A stretch of DNA of 45,294 nucleotides from Flammula alnicola (Eukaryota > Basidiomycota > Agaricomycetes > Agaricales > Strophariaceae). The stretch spans positions 1 to 45,294 of the forward strand of contig JADNRV010000366.1 of assembly GCA_015499995.1 (NCBI GenBank), in the 5' to 3' direction. Shown one piece after another: positions 20,847-33,119 of the stretch (positions are counted from its first letter, which is position 1; each line of letters begins with the position of its first letter). A program made the position numbers and the translations under genes. The notes beneath the pieces were generated by a model. It did no database searches. It was given only the letters and a program-made list of their open reading frames with translations, and was not told where the DNA came from.

Positions 20847-23609
20847 AGTTTTCCTGATGCTGTGCGCATTGGTGTCAACCTAGGACCCAACTCATGACCC
20901 GCCTCGAAGGTTGTTCCGATTTCCCACTAATTCAGAGAGATTTCCTTCCCTCCTTACTTTTGTCCATCCTTTTGTGTATCGCACGCAGGGGACAAGTGCG
21001 CAAAATAATGCAATAGTGAACCACCGTCGATGCTATCTCGTTGCCTGATTTAAAGTGATATATCCGTGGCCCCAAATCGCAGATGAAAGGTGCTTGCTTA
21101 TTCGCGTCGACGGTTGTGGAATCTTCAAAGTAAAATTTCCAGAAGATGCGCCTTCGTTACGACCTCTAATACAACTCGCGGTGCGGTGATACTGTTTGCT
21201 TGCCCACGTTCCATATCTTGACATCTGATTCGATCCGTAGATTCCTACTCAATTCATACGCAACAACTTTCGGCCTGTAGGCTTATTTGCGTCGCACGCG
21301 CACGTCGTGTAACTCTCGAAGCAAAAGCAAGCCTCGAGGCGGTTCTTTTCATGGCGGCGGCGTAGCGTTCTTACTTCCTCATGTCTATATATACGGCATA
21401 TTCAATCATTCTTCAAAGCTAATACGCTACAGGCGCGAGGTTCATGGGACATCCTGCGCCAACAGCCACGGTAGTCATCAGATAATGGCTCCAAAGTTCG
21501 AAATTCGGTACAGCGGATTCGTGCATTCGGAAGCCCGACTGAAGGTAACGCTTCATTGGGCCAAAGTTAATTTACTTGACAGCTGCGGCCTTCCCGTCTC
21601 CAATCTCTCTCTTAATTCAGACTAAGGCCAAGGATAACGAATTGAAGAAACTTGAAGAGAAGCGCACTATTTGTTCTTTACTCTCTGCGACGATGCTTTC
21701 CGTCAGCTATAGGTAAGCGACTTCAGAAAATTGGCAGCATTCACCCTTCATGCATCATGGTGCACTGCCACCGCTCTTCTCTGTCGATGCGACCGGCGGT
21801 GCTTGGAGCTCCAACGAATTAGAAGCTGTCGATCCAAGCGTTCATTCACTCAAACGAGTCGAACGTCTGGCTTGGCACTGAATGAATGCCGGCATTCTGA
21901 TTTTCTAAACTCGTTCGATTCTCCAACCCCAGTATTGTTAGCGTCGATGCCAAAAATAACGCGCGTCATGTGTACGTGCTGGCGCACGCTTTCGCCGCGC
22001 ATTCCAATTCCCGAACTTCTTGCACCTGTTATTCGCATTCGAGCCCACTTCAGCTCGTCCGTATTTTCCAAGAATCGGAAGAGATAACCGGACCGGAAAC
22101 ACCACTTTTGTCTTTATAGACTGGTACAGGCTCATCCCTACTGCTCAGGCGCCTATTCGCATTCAAGCACAACAGCCCTTTCTTGTACGTAAACGGTGAA
22201 TGCCTCATGATCGGCATCGACGCTGTTACTTATCTGATGCAGGGTCTATTCGGGTGTGCTGAATGTCGCATTTCTCTGGGATTTCTTTGTTTAAAACGAA
22301 AGCCTAATCCAGTGGCAGAATGAAGGCCGCTGAAATCACCGCCGTGATGTTTTAACATATCTCCCCCTCCAAATATGTACTTCCAAATTAATTAAATGGG
22401 AGTCGCAGATACTATCGATGCCGTTACTAGACATTTGTACTACCGAGCAGGTGGACATCCTCGACGTCTCTTCAGCTCCGTCCTCCAGTGTTCTCCATCT
22501 TAATCGGCCTCTACAGTGTCTACACAATGCACTAAGCGGCCCCAGCCAATCATTTCTCCGCTCTCACGTTGTTCACACATTAGGTAAAATCCTCCAAGTT
22601 AATTGTCGAGATGCAGGAGCGTCGGGGACCCGACCCGCGCCTTTTTTATGGAAATATATGCCAAGCAAATGGTATATGCAGTCACCTTCCGTACAAGGTG
22701 AAGAATCGATTCAGGTATCAGCGGGACAGTAACCGGGCCGAATCTGCTTATCCACTCAGTATTTCCTCTCACTTTCACATTTTGCATGCCTTTGCATGCA
22801 GCATCGACAAAGACTTTGGGCGCTGACATTGCTTAGACAGAGAGGCGCTTACTTTTATCGATGTAACAAATGGAAGGGTAACACGCGGTTACTCGTTGAA
22901 AAATCTGACAGAACGATCTAGATTCCCATTCCACAAAAGGAGAACACATGCACTTTTTGGGCATTGTGACCGGTTTGTGACGCGAAGAAAAAAACGGCTC
23001 GTGCTTGATTGTTACCATCTGTCATCGTCCATTCCAAGTTTTTTGAGTCGCCCCGTCCGGTTCCACCTCAGAGGCCCAAAACTTCAAAACGTAACGAGAC
23101 TGCCGACACCTACAAAAGCCCGCATTCCACTGTATAGGACAGAGCGGTGATTGCCTGGGCATTGTCAGTGGGAACTTGGAGCTCTGTTTGGAACCTTTAC
23201 AATTCATTGCGCCCAAATTCTGTGCTTCCTTCTCATGGATTGCTTCATTTTGAAGAGAGTCCCAACGAACTGTGGCGAATGGGATGATTCTTGGGTGATG
23301 TTGTACTTCTTCGGACCCTTGCTATGGACGAGAAAATCTGTTCTAGGAATATGGTAGAATATAACGTCAGGTCAATCCACCCAGCTGTTTGCTAAGATCT
23401 GGTTTGTTCCAGGTCAAGATTAACAATGCCTTCTTATCGCCCTGAATTCATATTGTCAATGTTCGGCGACTCGAGAACAAGTCAGCGTTGTGTTTTTTAA
23501 ACCGACCATCCCTTTTTTGTCGCACCCGGTTCTCTTCGGTAGCACCACCACGTTCGTTTACAATACCTTATATTCGTTCATTTTTTGTCGCTCATTTACT
23601 CGTTGCTCC
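20847..23609. other. Gene-poor stretch upstream of the GT2 gene
   Basis: About 2.8 kb with many short overlapping frames, none with recognisable family motifs or a consistent exon chain. The last few hundred bases should contain the promoter and 5' UTR of the GT2 gene. Confidence 0.4.
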
Positions 23610-26387
23610 ATGGCCGATGTCTCATCTCCTGCGCCTCTCCCTCTGGGCCATCCCGATGTTCCTGAGAAGGTCGCTGAGAAGGTCGCTTTGACTCGCAGGC
23701 TCACCTATAGCCTCGACGACAAAGAGGTCCCCGCTATGGCACCACTGTAGGATTTTACTACATCTTAGACTCCCATTCCCCTCGCTGAATCATTCCACAG
23801 GAAAAGGGGAAAGAATTACCGTGTTTCTATTACCCTTCAGGCCGACGATGCCGAGGACATGACCCCGTCACCATTCAACCTACAGGACCTCAAGCCAATT
23901 CCTAACGAATCGGTAAGCAATAATTCATTTCTCATTTTATTGTTTGGCTGACATGCATATTTCTACGTAGGAGAAAGTGGAGTTAGGCAAGTGAACATCG
24001 CGTCTCCGAACCTACTCGTGTAACCTCTCGTAAAGCCCTCGACTCCGCCGATGAGCAGGTACAGGCCGCGGTCAAGAGCTTGATGTCCCTTCTGGCTAAC
24101 AATTCGTCCAATGGCCAACTGACCCGGCTTTCTCGTCCTATGACGGTTTCATCCCTTTCGTCCTTAGCCACTAGCACCGCGGATGAAACTATCGTTCTAC
24201 ATCAACCAGTACCTGCTCTTCCCGCGCTTAGGACCAGGAATGATGGTTATGGACGATTCTTCCTCCCATTGGACTCTAGCACGTCAAGCAGCCCGACTAC
24301 TGAGCCTGCGACCCCGACCCCGGTGGAAAACGATGGCATAGAAATCGTTCAACGTCAGGTTATCATCCAGGAAACCCCAGTACCACATGTTGCGGAGGTC
24401 GAACAGTTCCAGGAGAAGCCAGCAGCAAGGGTGAGCTGTTTGAACTATTTTCTGGACTATTTTCTTATTCGGCTATTTTATTACTTCTAGGATCTGATCG
24501 CGCCTACTCATCCCTTGGCGGTCTATACCCCTCCTGGACGTAACGTCACCGAAGAGCCTCAGTCTCCAGAGGTTTCCTCGCCTCCCTTGCCTTCTGGTGC
24601 TACCACCGCGACTGTAGATGAAACTCAAGTCTCCTCGCAGCCCGAAGAGTCTCAGGAAGTTCCGAAAAAGCGCTGGTGGCAAATTACTTTGGGTCGCAAG
24701 AAGGATAGAATCAAGCCAACGATTGCTACTGTTGCAGCGGACAACTCGACGATTATTCTGCCTTCTCCGCCCACGGACGCAGAGAAGATTATCTATGCTC
24801 AGACCCGTCGGTAAATAATCATTCTCGGAATTCGTTTGGCGCTTAATGCTGATGACAATTCTAGTGTCCCGTTGTATCTTTTTGGCACACTGTCTTTCCT
24901 TTCTGTTTCAACCGGTATGTGGTTCTTCGCCATTTCATCGAGGCTGTTCTACTGGTGAGAAATCATTTTTTGGTGTGTGATGGAGTACATTCTGACGCTT
25001 CTGAAGGTTTGGTGTCTTCGTCGGCCTCATTCAGATATATCTGATCATTTCGTACATTGTCGGCTATGCCGGCAAGGATTTCAACGTCGAGAAACATCGC
25101 GAACTCGTCGCGGAACATTCGCACCCCTCCGACAAAGTTCCTCTGGTCGATATCTATTTGCCTTGTTGCCACGAGCCGCTTGAAGTCCTCGAGAACACCT
25201 ACAAGTATGTCTCGCAGTTGGCGTACCCGAACTTCAAGGTCTACGTCCTCGACGATGGAGGTCTCGATACCGTCAAGGCGCTCGCAGAACGCTATGGGTT
25301 CAACTACTTCTCGCGCGACAACAAACCTCATCTGAAGAAGGCCGGCAACCTGCGGTGGGCATTTGCTCGCACCCAAGGCGACTTCTTCGTCATCTTCGAC
25401 GCCGATTTCTGTCCCCGCAAGGATTTCTTAGACGAGATGCTGCCTTACATGAACCATTATCCGGATATCGCTATCGTCCAATCGCCTCAGTTCTTCCGCC
25501 CGTGCGGAGAGCAAACCTGGGTCGAACAAGGCGCCAGTGCTACGCAGGAGCTGTTTTACCGCATCGTCCAGGTCAACCGTGATCGCTGGGGTGCTTCAAT
25601 TTGTGTCGGCAGTAACGCTCTGTACCGTCGCGCAGCATTGGTGGAGGTCGGCGGTACCGCAGAAATCGGCCACTCCGAAGACGTCCACACTGGGTTCTAC
25701 GCGCTCACTCGAGGCTGGAAGCTCAGGTACATCCCTCTCGCTCTGGCCTGTGGTGTTTCTCCCGATACACCGCGCGCCTTCTTCTCTCAGCAGATGCGCT
25801 GGTGCTCTGGATCCACAACTCTACTCACCAACCCGGACTTTTGGAAGTCGGACCTTTCGATCATCCAGAAGATTTGCTACATGTCCGGCATGATGTACTA
25901 CACTGCCGCCGCCTTCATGGCCTTCCTTGCGTCGATGCCCGGTCTCCTGATGTTGTGGTTGAATCCCGGCCTCGTTATGTGGTACAACTTCGCGTACGCC
26001 TTCCCTTCCCTCATCTACTCTATCTTTGTCTTTAGGCTCTGGTCACGCCAGATGTATAACTTCAACGTCAACTTCGTGTTCGTCATCCAGCAGTACGCGT
26101 ATCTCATGGCGATCAAGGACCGAGTGTTTGGCACGACCGCGAGCTGGGTCCCGTCGGGTGATAACAAGAGCCACATCAAGAACAAGAAGAAGAAGAGTGG
26201 GAACAACAAATACCGGAACATGCGTATTCTATGCGGGCTCTGGATGTTTGGTTCGGCCTCGGCAGTGACTGTTGGTGTCACCCTCCGCATTCTGGAAGGT
26301 TATTCATGGCACAAGTTCATTCCTCTCATTGCGTTGGACGCTTTCAATCTTTTCATTTCGCACAGATTCATTTTTTATAACTCTTAA
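23610..26387 (+). CDS. GT2 processive beta-glycosyltransferase, cellulose-synthase-like
   Basis: Six exons, 23610-23746, 23801-23912, 23987-24430, 24491-24810, 24865-24954 and 25007-26387, join in frame to 827 aa. The first 340 residues are a polar, Ser/Thr/Pro-rich cytosolic tail. Two membrane helices follow (about 345-400), then the GT-A catalytic domain with all four processive signatures: DDG at 450-452, DAD at 499-501, the acid in HSEDVH at 593, and QQMRW at 629-633. At least four C-terminal helices complete the channel. This is the layout of BcsA/CesA-like synthases, which polymerise UDP-glucose and export the chain; fungal relatives include enzymes reported to make mixed-linkage beta-1,3/1,4-glucan. 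The product here is inferred to be a cell-wall glucan, not shown. Intron 2 needs an acceptor at GGAGTTAG (23986); the nearer GTAG would bring a frameshift and stop, so this join is the weakest. Confidence 0.9.
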
Positions 26388-27023
26388 GGACACTTTCTGG
26401 ACAATTTGGAAGTTAGGACAGCTCCCTTGTGCATTCAACAGTCGTTTCTCTTTTACCACTTACCTCCTTTCACCATTTTTACCCCTCACTTCACGACGAC
26501 GGGTGCCATATTTTTACGATCACTTAATTACTATACATGACTCTCGAATTAGATGCATCCCTTAGAAGTTAGACGTCCTTTGCAATTGCATGAGCTCGCT
26601 CGCCGTGATTTTGTGCCATTATGTCGTCCCCGTTAACAACTCATTAGTATTACCAACTTCTGTACGCTCATTCGTGTTGTCGCTTTTAGCTCCTGTCAAT
26701 AAATACTTGGCTTGATTCAGCCTCTATGGACTTTTTGAGAACGTAGTCCTCATTTTCCAAATGTAGTTCCTAGATGTTAAATCCGTTGGGCTTACGAGCA
26801 GGTATAGTGAGGAGAAGCTTTCAGATGACGTTGTCTGCACGGGACACCCAGTATTATTGTAATGGTATCTTGCCTATGGCTCATGTCGAGCACTGGGCAT
26901 CCGCAATGTAAAAATTGACCAATGGTAAGCGAGTTGCAACACGCTGCAGACACAGAGAGAAACTCGTATCACGAAATAACTGTCTCCTGAATGAAAAGAG
27001 GTCAGATCATGTCGATGATCAGG
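26388..27023. other. Convergent intergenic region
   Basis: 636 bp between the stops of the convergent GT2 and CHY genes, so it holds both 3' UTRs. T-rich sequence after the GT2 stop and AATAAATA near 26698-26705 fit polyadenylation signals. No gene seen. Confidence 0.5.
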
Positions 27024-27619
27024 CTACTCTAGCCGATCGGCAAAATCGTCGTCGTCGGCCATGAAGACGGATTGCTTGTGTATCTGCTTGACTCGTTCGT
27101 CTTTGAGCATACTGGAGAGGAAATCAGAAGATGTCGTCGTGGCCGAACGGACGAAAAAGGTGCGCACCGAGCATCCACTCGAGCATCTTCACCCTCTACA
27201 CCGACCACAGCGTGTGGTGTTTTCGCTTCGAGCACCTGAGGAAAAGTCAGTCAAAGTAAACGAGGAGAAAACAGGCACGCACGTAATGGTTATCACAATG
27301 CGGGCAATACTCGTCGCTTTCTTCGTAAGCTGACATGTCTTTCCGGAACGCCTTTTTACACTTCTTGCACAAGAAAGCCATCTCCATCGTCTTCGCCAGC
27401 TTGTGGGCCTGAACCTCGGCATGGCATTCCGAGCAATCAAACCATAGCTTGCAGCACGGAGCGCGGATGGCCACTTGAGCGTTCAATATATGCTTGCTGT
27501 GGAAGGTTTCGATCAGCCGTCCGAAGTGAAATGTCGATTAAGGTTGATAATGAGTCCAGCTGACGAATATGATAGGCGACAATGTACGGAAAAACCGTGG
27601 AGAAGAGCACTTACCACAT
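27024..27619 (-). CDS. CHY-type zinc finger protein (Hot13-like)
   Basis: Four exons, 27615-27619, 27283-27496, 27168-27235 and 27024-27111, give 124 aa. The first exon codes for only five bases, ATG TG, and is completed across the intron to give MCKHILNAQVAIRAPCCKLW. Then come FDCSECHAE, FLCKKCKKAFRKDM and EYCPHCDNHYV, together eight or more Cys/His zinc ligands of the CHY domain. The C-terminal part reads EGEDARVDARMLKDERVKQ and ends in a DDDDFADRLE acidic tail. The family includes yeast Hot13, a mitochondrial intermembrane-space factor of the Mia40 relay. The tiny coding first exon is deduced from the conserved MCKHILNA start, matching phases, GTAAGT donor and CCACAG acceptor. Confidence 0.85.
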
Positions 27620-27792
27620 GTTCACAAGCCCTATGGCAAGGGGAGAGACTCAGCGAAACTCGAGAAAGAAAGGATCTGGGGGCCCCTTGACCTTAAACCA
27701 CCATCATGTTGGTTTTTTCCCACGACAGTGGGTAGGCGAGGGTAGGATCAAACTGCGTTGAAAACGATGATAGTTATCGTGGACATCATATC

Positions 27793-28439
27793 TAGTGATG
27801 TGCCGGCTCCGGCCTGAGGCCAGAAGCCGAGCCAAGCCGGGCCCAAAGAAGCCGGGCCAAGCCGGGCCAAAGGTGTTGGCCTGGAGCCGGCTTTGGCCCG
27901 GCCTGATAATTTGATAAGCCCGAGCCCTCGGCCCAGGCCGGGGCTTTCTGCCAATTTTTTTTCGAGTTCAAACGGTGAAAAACTGACCTTTGAGTACCCA
28001 AAACGCACTTTTTGTACTGTATGTTCACGAAGGTTTGATCTAATAATAGTTTAAAGTCAGTCTGATGATCAGTTGATCGTGTGTAATGGTGGCCATGCAT
28101 TGACGGACAAGTCCGGCTGAGTTTGAAATGCAATCAATGTTCATTGTGAGTGCGAAAATAAGTTGCAAGTGGTATTGCACGTTTGACAACATGTCTTAGT
28201 CACCCGTATAATAGTTAAATATGTACTTTAGACTTGCATCTGTATGTAGATATCAAAATATTTTTATTATATTATGTTTCAACTAATTTGTCAGCAAAGC
28301 CCCGGCTTGGGCCAAAGCCGGGCCGGGCCAAGCCTGATTTCCGGCTTTTGGCCCGGCTCGTGATTTGACAAAGCCTGAGCCGCCCAAAGCCGGGCCAGAG
28401 CCGGGGCTTTCAGGCCAAGCCCGAGCCGGCACATCACTA
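27793..28439. mobile_element. Non-autonomous hAT-type element (MITE), 647 bp, GC-rich ends
   Basis: Perfect 17-bp terminal inverted repeats, TAGTGATGTGCCGGCTC, with a perfect 8-bp target duplication ATCATATC (27785-27792 and 28440-28447). Both subterminal zones, each about 150 bp, are packed with GCCGGGCC and AAGCCGGGCC words in inverted arrangement, whereas the 350-bp centre is AT-rich. No coding capacity. The 8-bp duplication and TAGTGATG ends fit hAT, a family different from the MITE at 18110. Confidence 0.9.
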
Positions 28440-28825
28440 ATCATATCAACGCAGTCCTAGGAACACCACTGCCCCTACCTCCCCATCTCAGCCTCCACAT
28501 CGGACTCCAGCTCTGCTGGAAGACGGCGACGAGGGGAGCATCAGGAAAACGACTTTTGATCCAGATCAACTTAGGTAATTCCAACTTTTCCAAAGCAATA
28601 CAAAGCAGCCTGGGCTGCTTTGGGTTGCTCTGGCTGTCTCTGGATGTCTTTCAGCATAGTTACAGTGCCTCAAAGCACTCTTGGACTCTTCATCTACAGT
28701 CACAGTTGAAAGTTTTTTCTTGCATTTCTTTTTGGGCATCAGAGGTATTTTTTTGCAACATTGGTGGCCTCCTAGACTCTTTGTATCTTATAATTCAATG
28801 TATATTAGTCTACATTAGTTTTTCT

Positions 28826-31800
28826 CTACCAAATTGTCTGATAACTGTATTTACTCAACCAGTTATTAAGCAAGAACGATGTGGCATGGTCTAGAACGTT
28901 AGCTGGTGTCCATTGAATAGGAACATCTTCAGGAAAGACAGGGAATAACATGCAGCTCTGACGAATATTTGACAATGGAAGAACAGCGCCTTGTACTCTG
29001 GTTTGGTCAGTTGTAGTGGAAACTTTCTTGAGGTGATACATCATGCCATGCTTGACTTCGGCAATTGCATCCAGTTTCGAATACCATTCAATATATGCCA
29101 AGGGTCCCTGAGGCCAGTTTGTGGGTGCTGGTCGGCGCCCCAAAGATGTTTCGAGTTGTTTGGGAAGAGTGAAAATGACGCGAACTCTGCCAATTCTTGT
29201 ACCTAGATGGTATTTGTTAGCGAGCTGCTACTTCAATGATTAATAATTATTTTGCTCACCAGCCACACCTGTGGACTCTGCCTCGTCCTTAACAATGGCA
29301 ATAACAGTATCGAACCGGCCACATGGGTTCTTGGCAGATCGTGGAAGGGCTTTAACAAGATCCTTCTCCTCTTCGTTGTCATGTACACCTTCAGGATGGA
29401 ATCGGAACATGTTGTAGACGTCGACTTTTGTGAAAGGAAGAGTACTTTCATTTAGGAATCGAGGCTGGACTGGTTTGGTGGCAAAGGTGTTTAGGTAGAC
29501 TTTGAGGTAGTATGTGAAATCTGGTGCTTGGTGTTTATCCTCGATCAGTGAAAGATTTCGATTAGGGAAATTGGGAAATTTTGCAATTGAAATTGGGGGT
29601 TTCTTCTTTACCGGTGACTGCTGCGAAAGGGTTTCAGAATCGTCTTTTTCTCGGGATTGTGATTGCTTCTGATGAGTTTCAAAACTGGCAATCTTTTCTT
29701 GTCGGGAAAGCCATCGTATCATCTGTGGAAATTCGTCTCGCTGATTGGAGGCCCTCCATCCATGTTTGGCAAAATCAATGTGGAGGCGTTCGAACATTTC
29801 TGTGTTGTAGTTGTCCGTCGTTCCAAAGTATTCAATAGCTTCGATGTAGTGGAGAAGAGAATGAAATTTAGGAATGTTGAAATTGTCTCGAACGAGGGTT
29901 GTGATAAAGTAGTCACGGTTTGCTTGAAATCGGTCGAGTGCATCTTGAAGATAGCCAAGAGTAATGGAGTCATGAGCAGGATACTGAGCAATGTAAATAA
30001 AATCCAGGAGCGCAGTAACCGCTGCTATCCCCTTTGACGGCATACATCCGACAAGGCAGCCAAGGAGGATCTTCGCCATGTTTTTGCGTTCAGGACCAGA
30101 TATTTGAGACAAGGCAAATATACCATTTTTGAACTGTCGAAGACCATAGGCAGGCGGAAGTGCTCGAATGCGACGGTCTAATTCCTGTGGAGTAAGAATT
30201 CTCTGGCACCAAGCGACTAAATGCTTAAACACTCCTTGGTAAAGTTGGTGTAAAACGTCGGGCGTGATTGAACGGTGGATGTCGCAGAGGGGAAAGCCCT
30301 TCCAAAAGGGTTGATAGATGCTGCCAGCAACGTCATGGGACATGCAATATGTATGAAATGCTCGAGGATTGCCATTTGCTTGCTGCTTGCCTTCCTCAAT
30401 AATCGATTCGGTCCATGACTGAGTACGCGATTCTGGTGGTTTTGGATTTTCCAGCTCTTTGGCGGAAGCCTTGCATTTAACACATGTACCATACTTTGCA
30501 CAAGTGACAAGGCATTGCTCTGGGTAGTCGGCGACATAGCAAGTGAGGATAGGGAAAACATGGCGAACTGCACCATCAGAACTAGTCATCTCGATGCCGT
30601 TATTGCCAGCATTTATTAGAGGCTCCAGGACGATTCGCATTGACTCGTGGAATACGCGTTGCACTCTAGAACGATGCTCCTGCTCATTCATCCTTGAACG
30701 ATCAATCTTGTCAACTGAAAGATAGGCGACGAGGACGCATGCATGTTTGGAAGGTTTGCGGCGAGTTGCTTTGGGTATGTTACCAATTGTAAGGTAGACG
30801 GGATAAGCAGCTTTGTTGCCCGAAAATTGGGTGAGTTGTGTTTTGTCCGTTGCGATAATGACTGGAGCAAGGGTAGCACCTTTGGGAAGGTGAGACTAGA
30901 GCTGGCTTAATAAAAAAATTGACAATGAATGGTATAATCTTCACCTGAAGCGCATGCCACCATTTCCCAGTCCACATCTCAGAAAAAATCCGATTTGTCA
31001 GTTTCTTGTCGAAAAGACTTTCCGCGGAGAAAAGACCATTTGAGGAGAGAGTTCAGGATCCCTCCAAAGGCTTTTGATTGCTTCGATAGGATCTCGGTGT
31101 CGAAGCGTAAAGACTTCATCTGGTTTGTCCTTGAAACTAAGTTGTCTGGTCTTCCATTCGCCAGCCTTCTCAGGCATAGCATCCAGCTTTTGGTGAAGCG
31201 CGCGAATGTTGTGATAGGAAAGCCCAAGCTTTTCGACCACCTAAATAGCATTAGCATGGAATAAGGAAAATCTATAAAATTTGCTTACCCCAGGGATCTC
31301 CAGAAGTCGATTAAAGGCATTGTGGCCTGGTCCATCCTTTACCGCCCACTGTGCTACTCTCCAGTCTAATTCTGAAGAAAATGGTGCAAAAGGATTGAGC
31401 TCGCCACCTTCGCTCATCAAGATATCGCCATCCCTGTCCATTGGAATATATCTTGGAGGTGCCTCTTGACGTCGAATCTTGCCAGCATCTTGGTCCATTA
31501 TTGTAACGCGTTCATCCTCGTCATCGTCATCATCAAGAACAGAATGTCGTGGGTGTGTTGCTCCTTGGAGGATCCGATTCGCTGCTGTTCGAGGGCCAGG
31601 TCCTGCCTCAGATTCCTCTGTATCATGGACAGAAGTGCTATACTCGTCGGGAATAAAATGGAACTCCTCTCCATAGGGCCCCATGTCGACGTCGATATCT
31701 GGATCTTGCTGTGGGTCATAATCTCCCCAATCCTCATCCTCCGGAGCCTGGTCTTCTTCCTCTCCTTGACGAAATACTGGGAGTACAGGCTCTGCGTCTC

Positions 31801-31936
31801 CAACATCATGGACCCCCAAATCCCTCAACTTTCCCTTGGCGTACCAGGAGCAAGAACGCGCAGAAGTGAGGTGTGAATTCATTGATTTGATACTAGTAAA
31901 GTATCGCCCGCATTTTGCTTCACATGGGTGGCTCAT
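28826..31936 (-). pseudogene. Plavaka-type transposase, one-base frameshift
   Basis: Four exons: 31289-31936, 30945-31240, 29260-30895 and 28826-29202. The protein would be about 985 aa. It starts with a degenerate zinc finger (CEAKCGRYFTSIKSMNSHL), then an acidic linker, and the core blocks PVIIATDKTQLTQFSGNKAA, YPVYLTIGNIPKATRRKPS, CCxxCK-like CVKCKAS, SITPDVLHQLYQGVFKHL and NYNTEMFERLHIDFAKHGWR, typical of the Plavaka group of CACTA-related transposases. Exon 2 is 296 nt where phase demands 297: near 31010-31016 a run of four Ts on the coding strand appears to have lost one base, which brings a stop soon after. All splice sites are intact and no other lesion was seen, so inactivation, if not a sequencing error, is very recent. 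Confidence 0.85.
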
Positions 31937-32133
31937 CTTGCACTTGAAGAAAAGAGGACGATAGATGTTATATTGTTCAAGGAAGGAATGAACAGGATAT
32001 AGGCGTAAGAAGATAGCAAAGAAGATAGCAATAATAACATAATGGCTAAGCTGAATAAAAGGACAGAATTAGATAATGGTAAAGATCGAACAATTTCTCA
32101 TGTCAAACACATACCTTTTAATATACTGTTGCT

Positions 32134-32757
32134 CTAGAATCGTCCTTTCTGACGTATCTTCAAAGACATCTTCTTCAAATGTCGATACTTCTTCTGGAGA
32201 CTACGGCGCATTTCAGCAAGAAGCGTAAGTTTTTGAGCCACCCTCTTTGCCATTCTATGGGCCTGCAGAGGCATGGGGCGGGAACGATCTTTGATTGCCT
32301 TGAGTTTTTTTTTTTGATTGTGCGTCTTGATTTTGAGCCGGAAATCTGCCAGTTTCGAATTGTTATATGTAAGTGAGGGAGCCTGAGAGAAGATAGTCCA
32401 TTAGCGACGATATTAAAAAGCAGTAAACTTAGCATACCTCAGCTTTGGTTTGAGGCACGGTATCCATTTGAGGCATGAGAGGATATCTGTTAAAAAACCA
32501 GATATAATGATCCTCGTCATAGGGGTATAGTCTAGTGTTTGACGTAGATGGACTAGACAAAATCTGAAGAAATAAGTAAAGATTTTTTTTTTTCATAAAT
32601 GTCTTACTCTTTCGCCATGGTAATCTCTGTCGCTTATATGCAAAGGTGAGGAGGAATAGTTATAGCCAGTTGAGTGTGGTATATATTGTCCTCCACGTGT
32701 CGGTGATGACCTGTTGTTTATAAGTTGCAAAGGTGAGGAGGCATAGTTATAAGCCAT
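32134..32757 (-). CDS. Small basic protein, possible Plavaka accessory gene
   Basis: Three exons, 32608-32757, 32438-32563 and 32134-32382, all phase 0, give 174 aa. The N-terminal exon encodes an imperfect internal repeat (YNYASSPLQL and YNYSSSPLHI) separated by about 24 residues. The C-terminal exon is strongly basic and helical: LADFRLKIKTHNQKKKLKAI, then RMAKRVAQKLTLLAEMRRSL and KKYRHLKKMSLKIRQKGRF. It contains an 11-A run on the coding strand yet keeps frame. I recognise no family. It lies about 200 bp upstream of the transposase on the same strand, so it may be an accessory DNA-binding or nuclear-import factor of the element, or a neighbour gene. Confidence 0.6.
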
Positions 32758-33119
32758 GGAGAACTTGGTAAGGTGGAAGAGAAAGGAACGAAGAGAAATG
32801 AATGAAGAGAAACGAACTTCAAAGTTCAAACTGAATTTCAGGTCATGTGACAGAGTGACGCCCTGTATTCTGACACTGCATTCTGATGACAGAATTGTGG
32901 AAAGACTGCTGGGTCATTACTATTCATCAGTCAATCGACTTCAAAGATAGCTGAATTGATATTCTAGATAAAAGAAATGTATATACATTTAAATGCAGGT
33001 TGGTATGGACCGTATGACACATGGTATCGAAGATGCTATAGTACAATGTATATCCTATGATGTCATTAGAGAGCGATTTGAGAGCGATTTGAAAGTGATT
33101 TGGGAGGAAGGTTATTATC

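Noticed and set aside
28435..28439. CACTA word as a possible CACTA-transposon end
   Set aside because: It is the end of the hAT-type MITE, confirmed by the 17-bp inverted ends and the 8-bp duplication.
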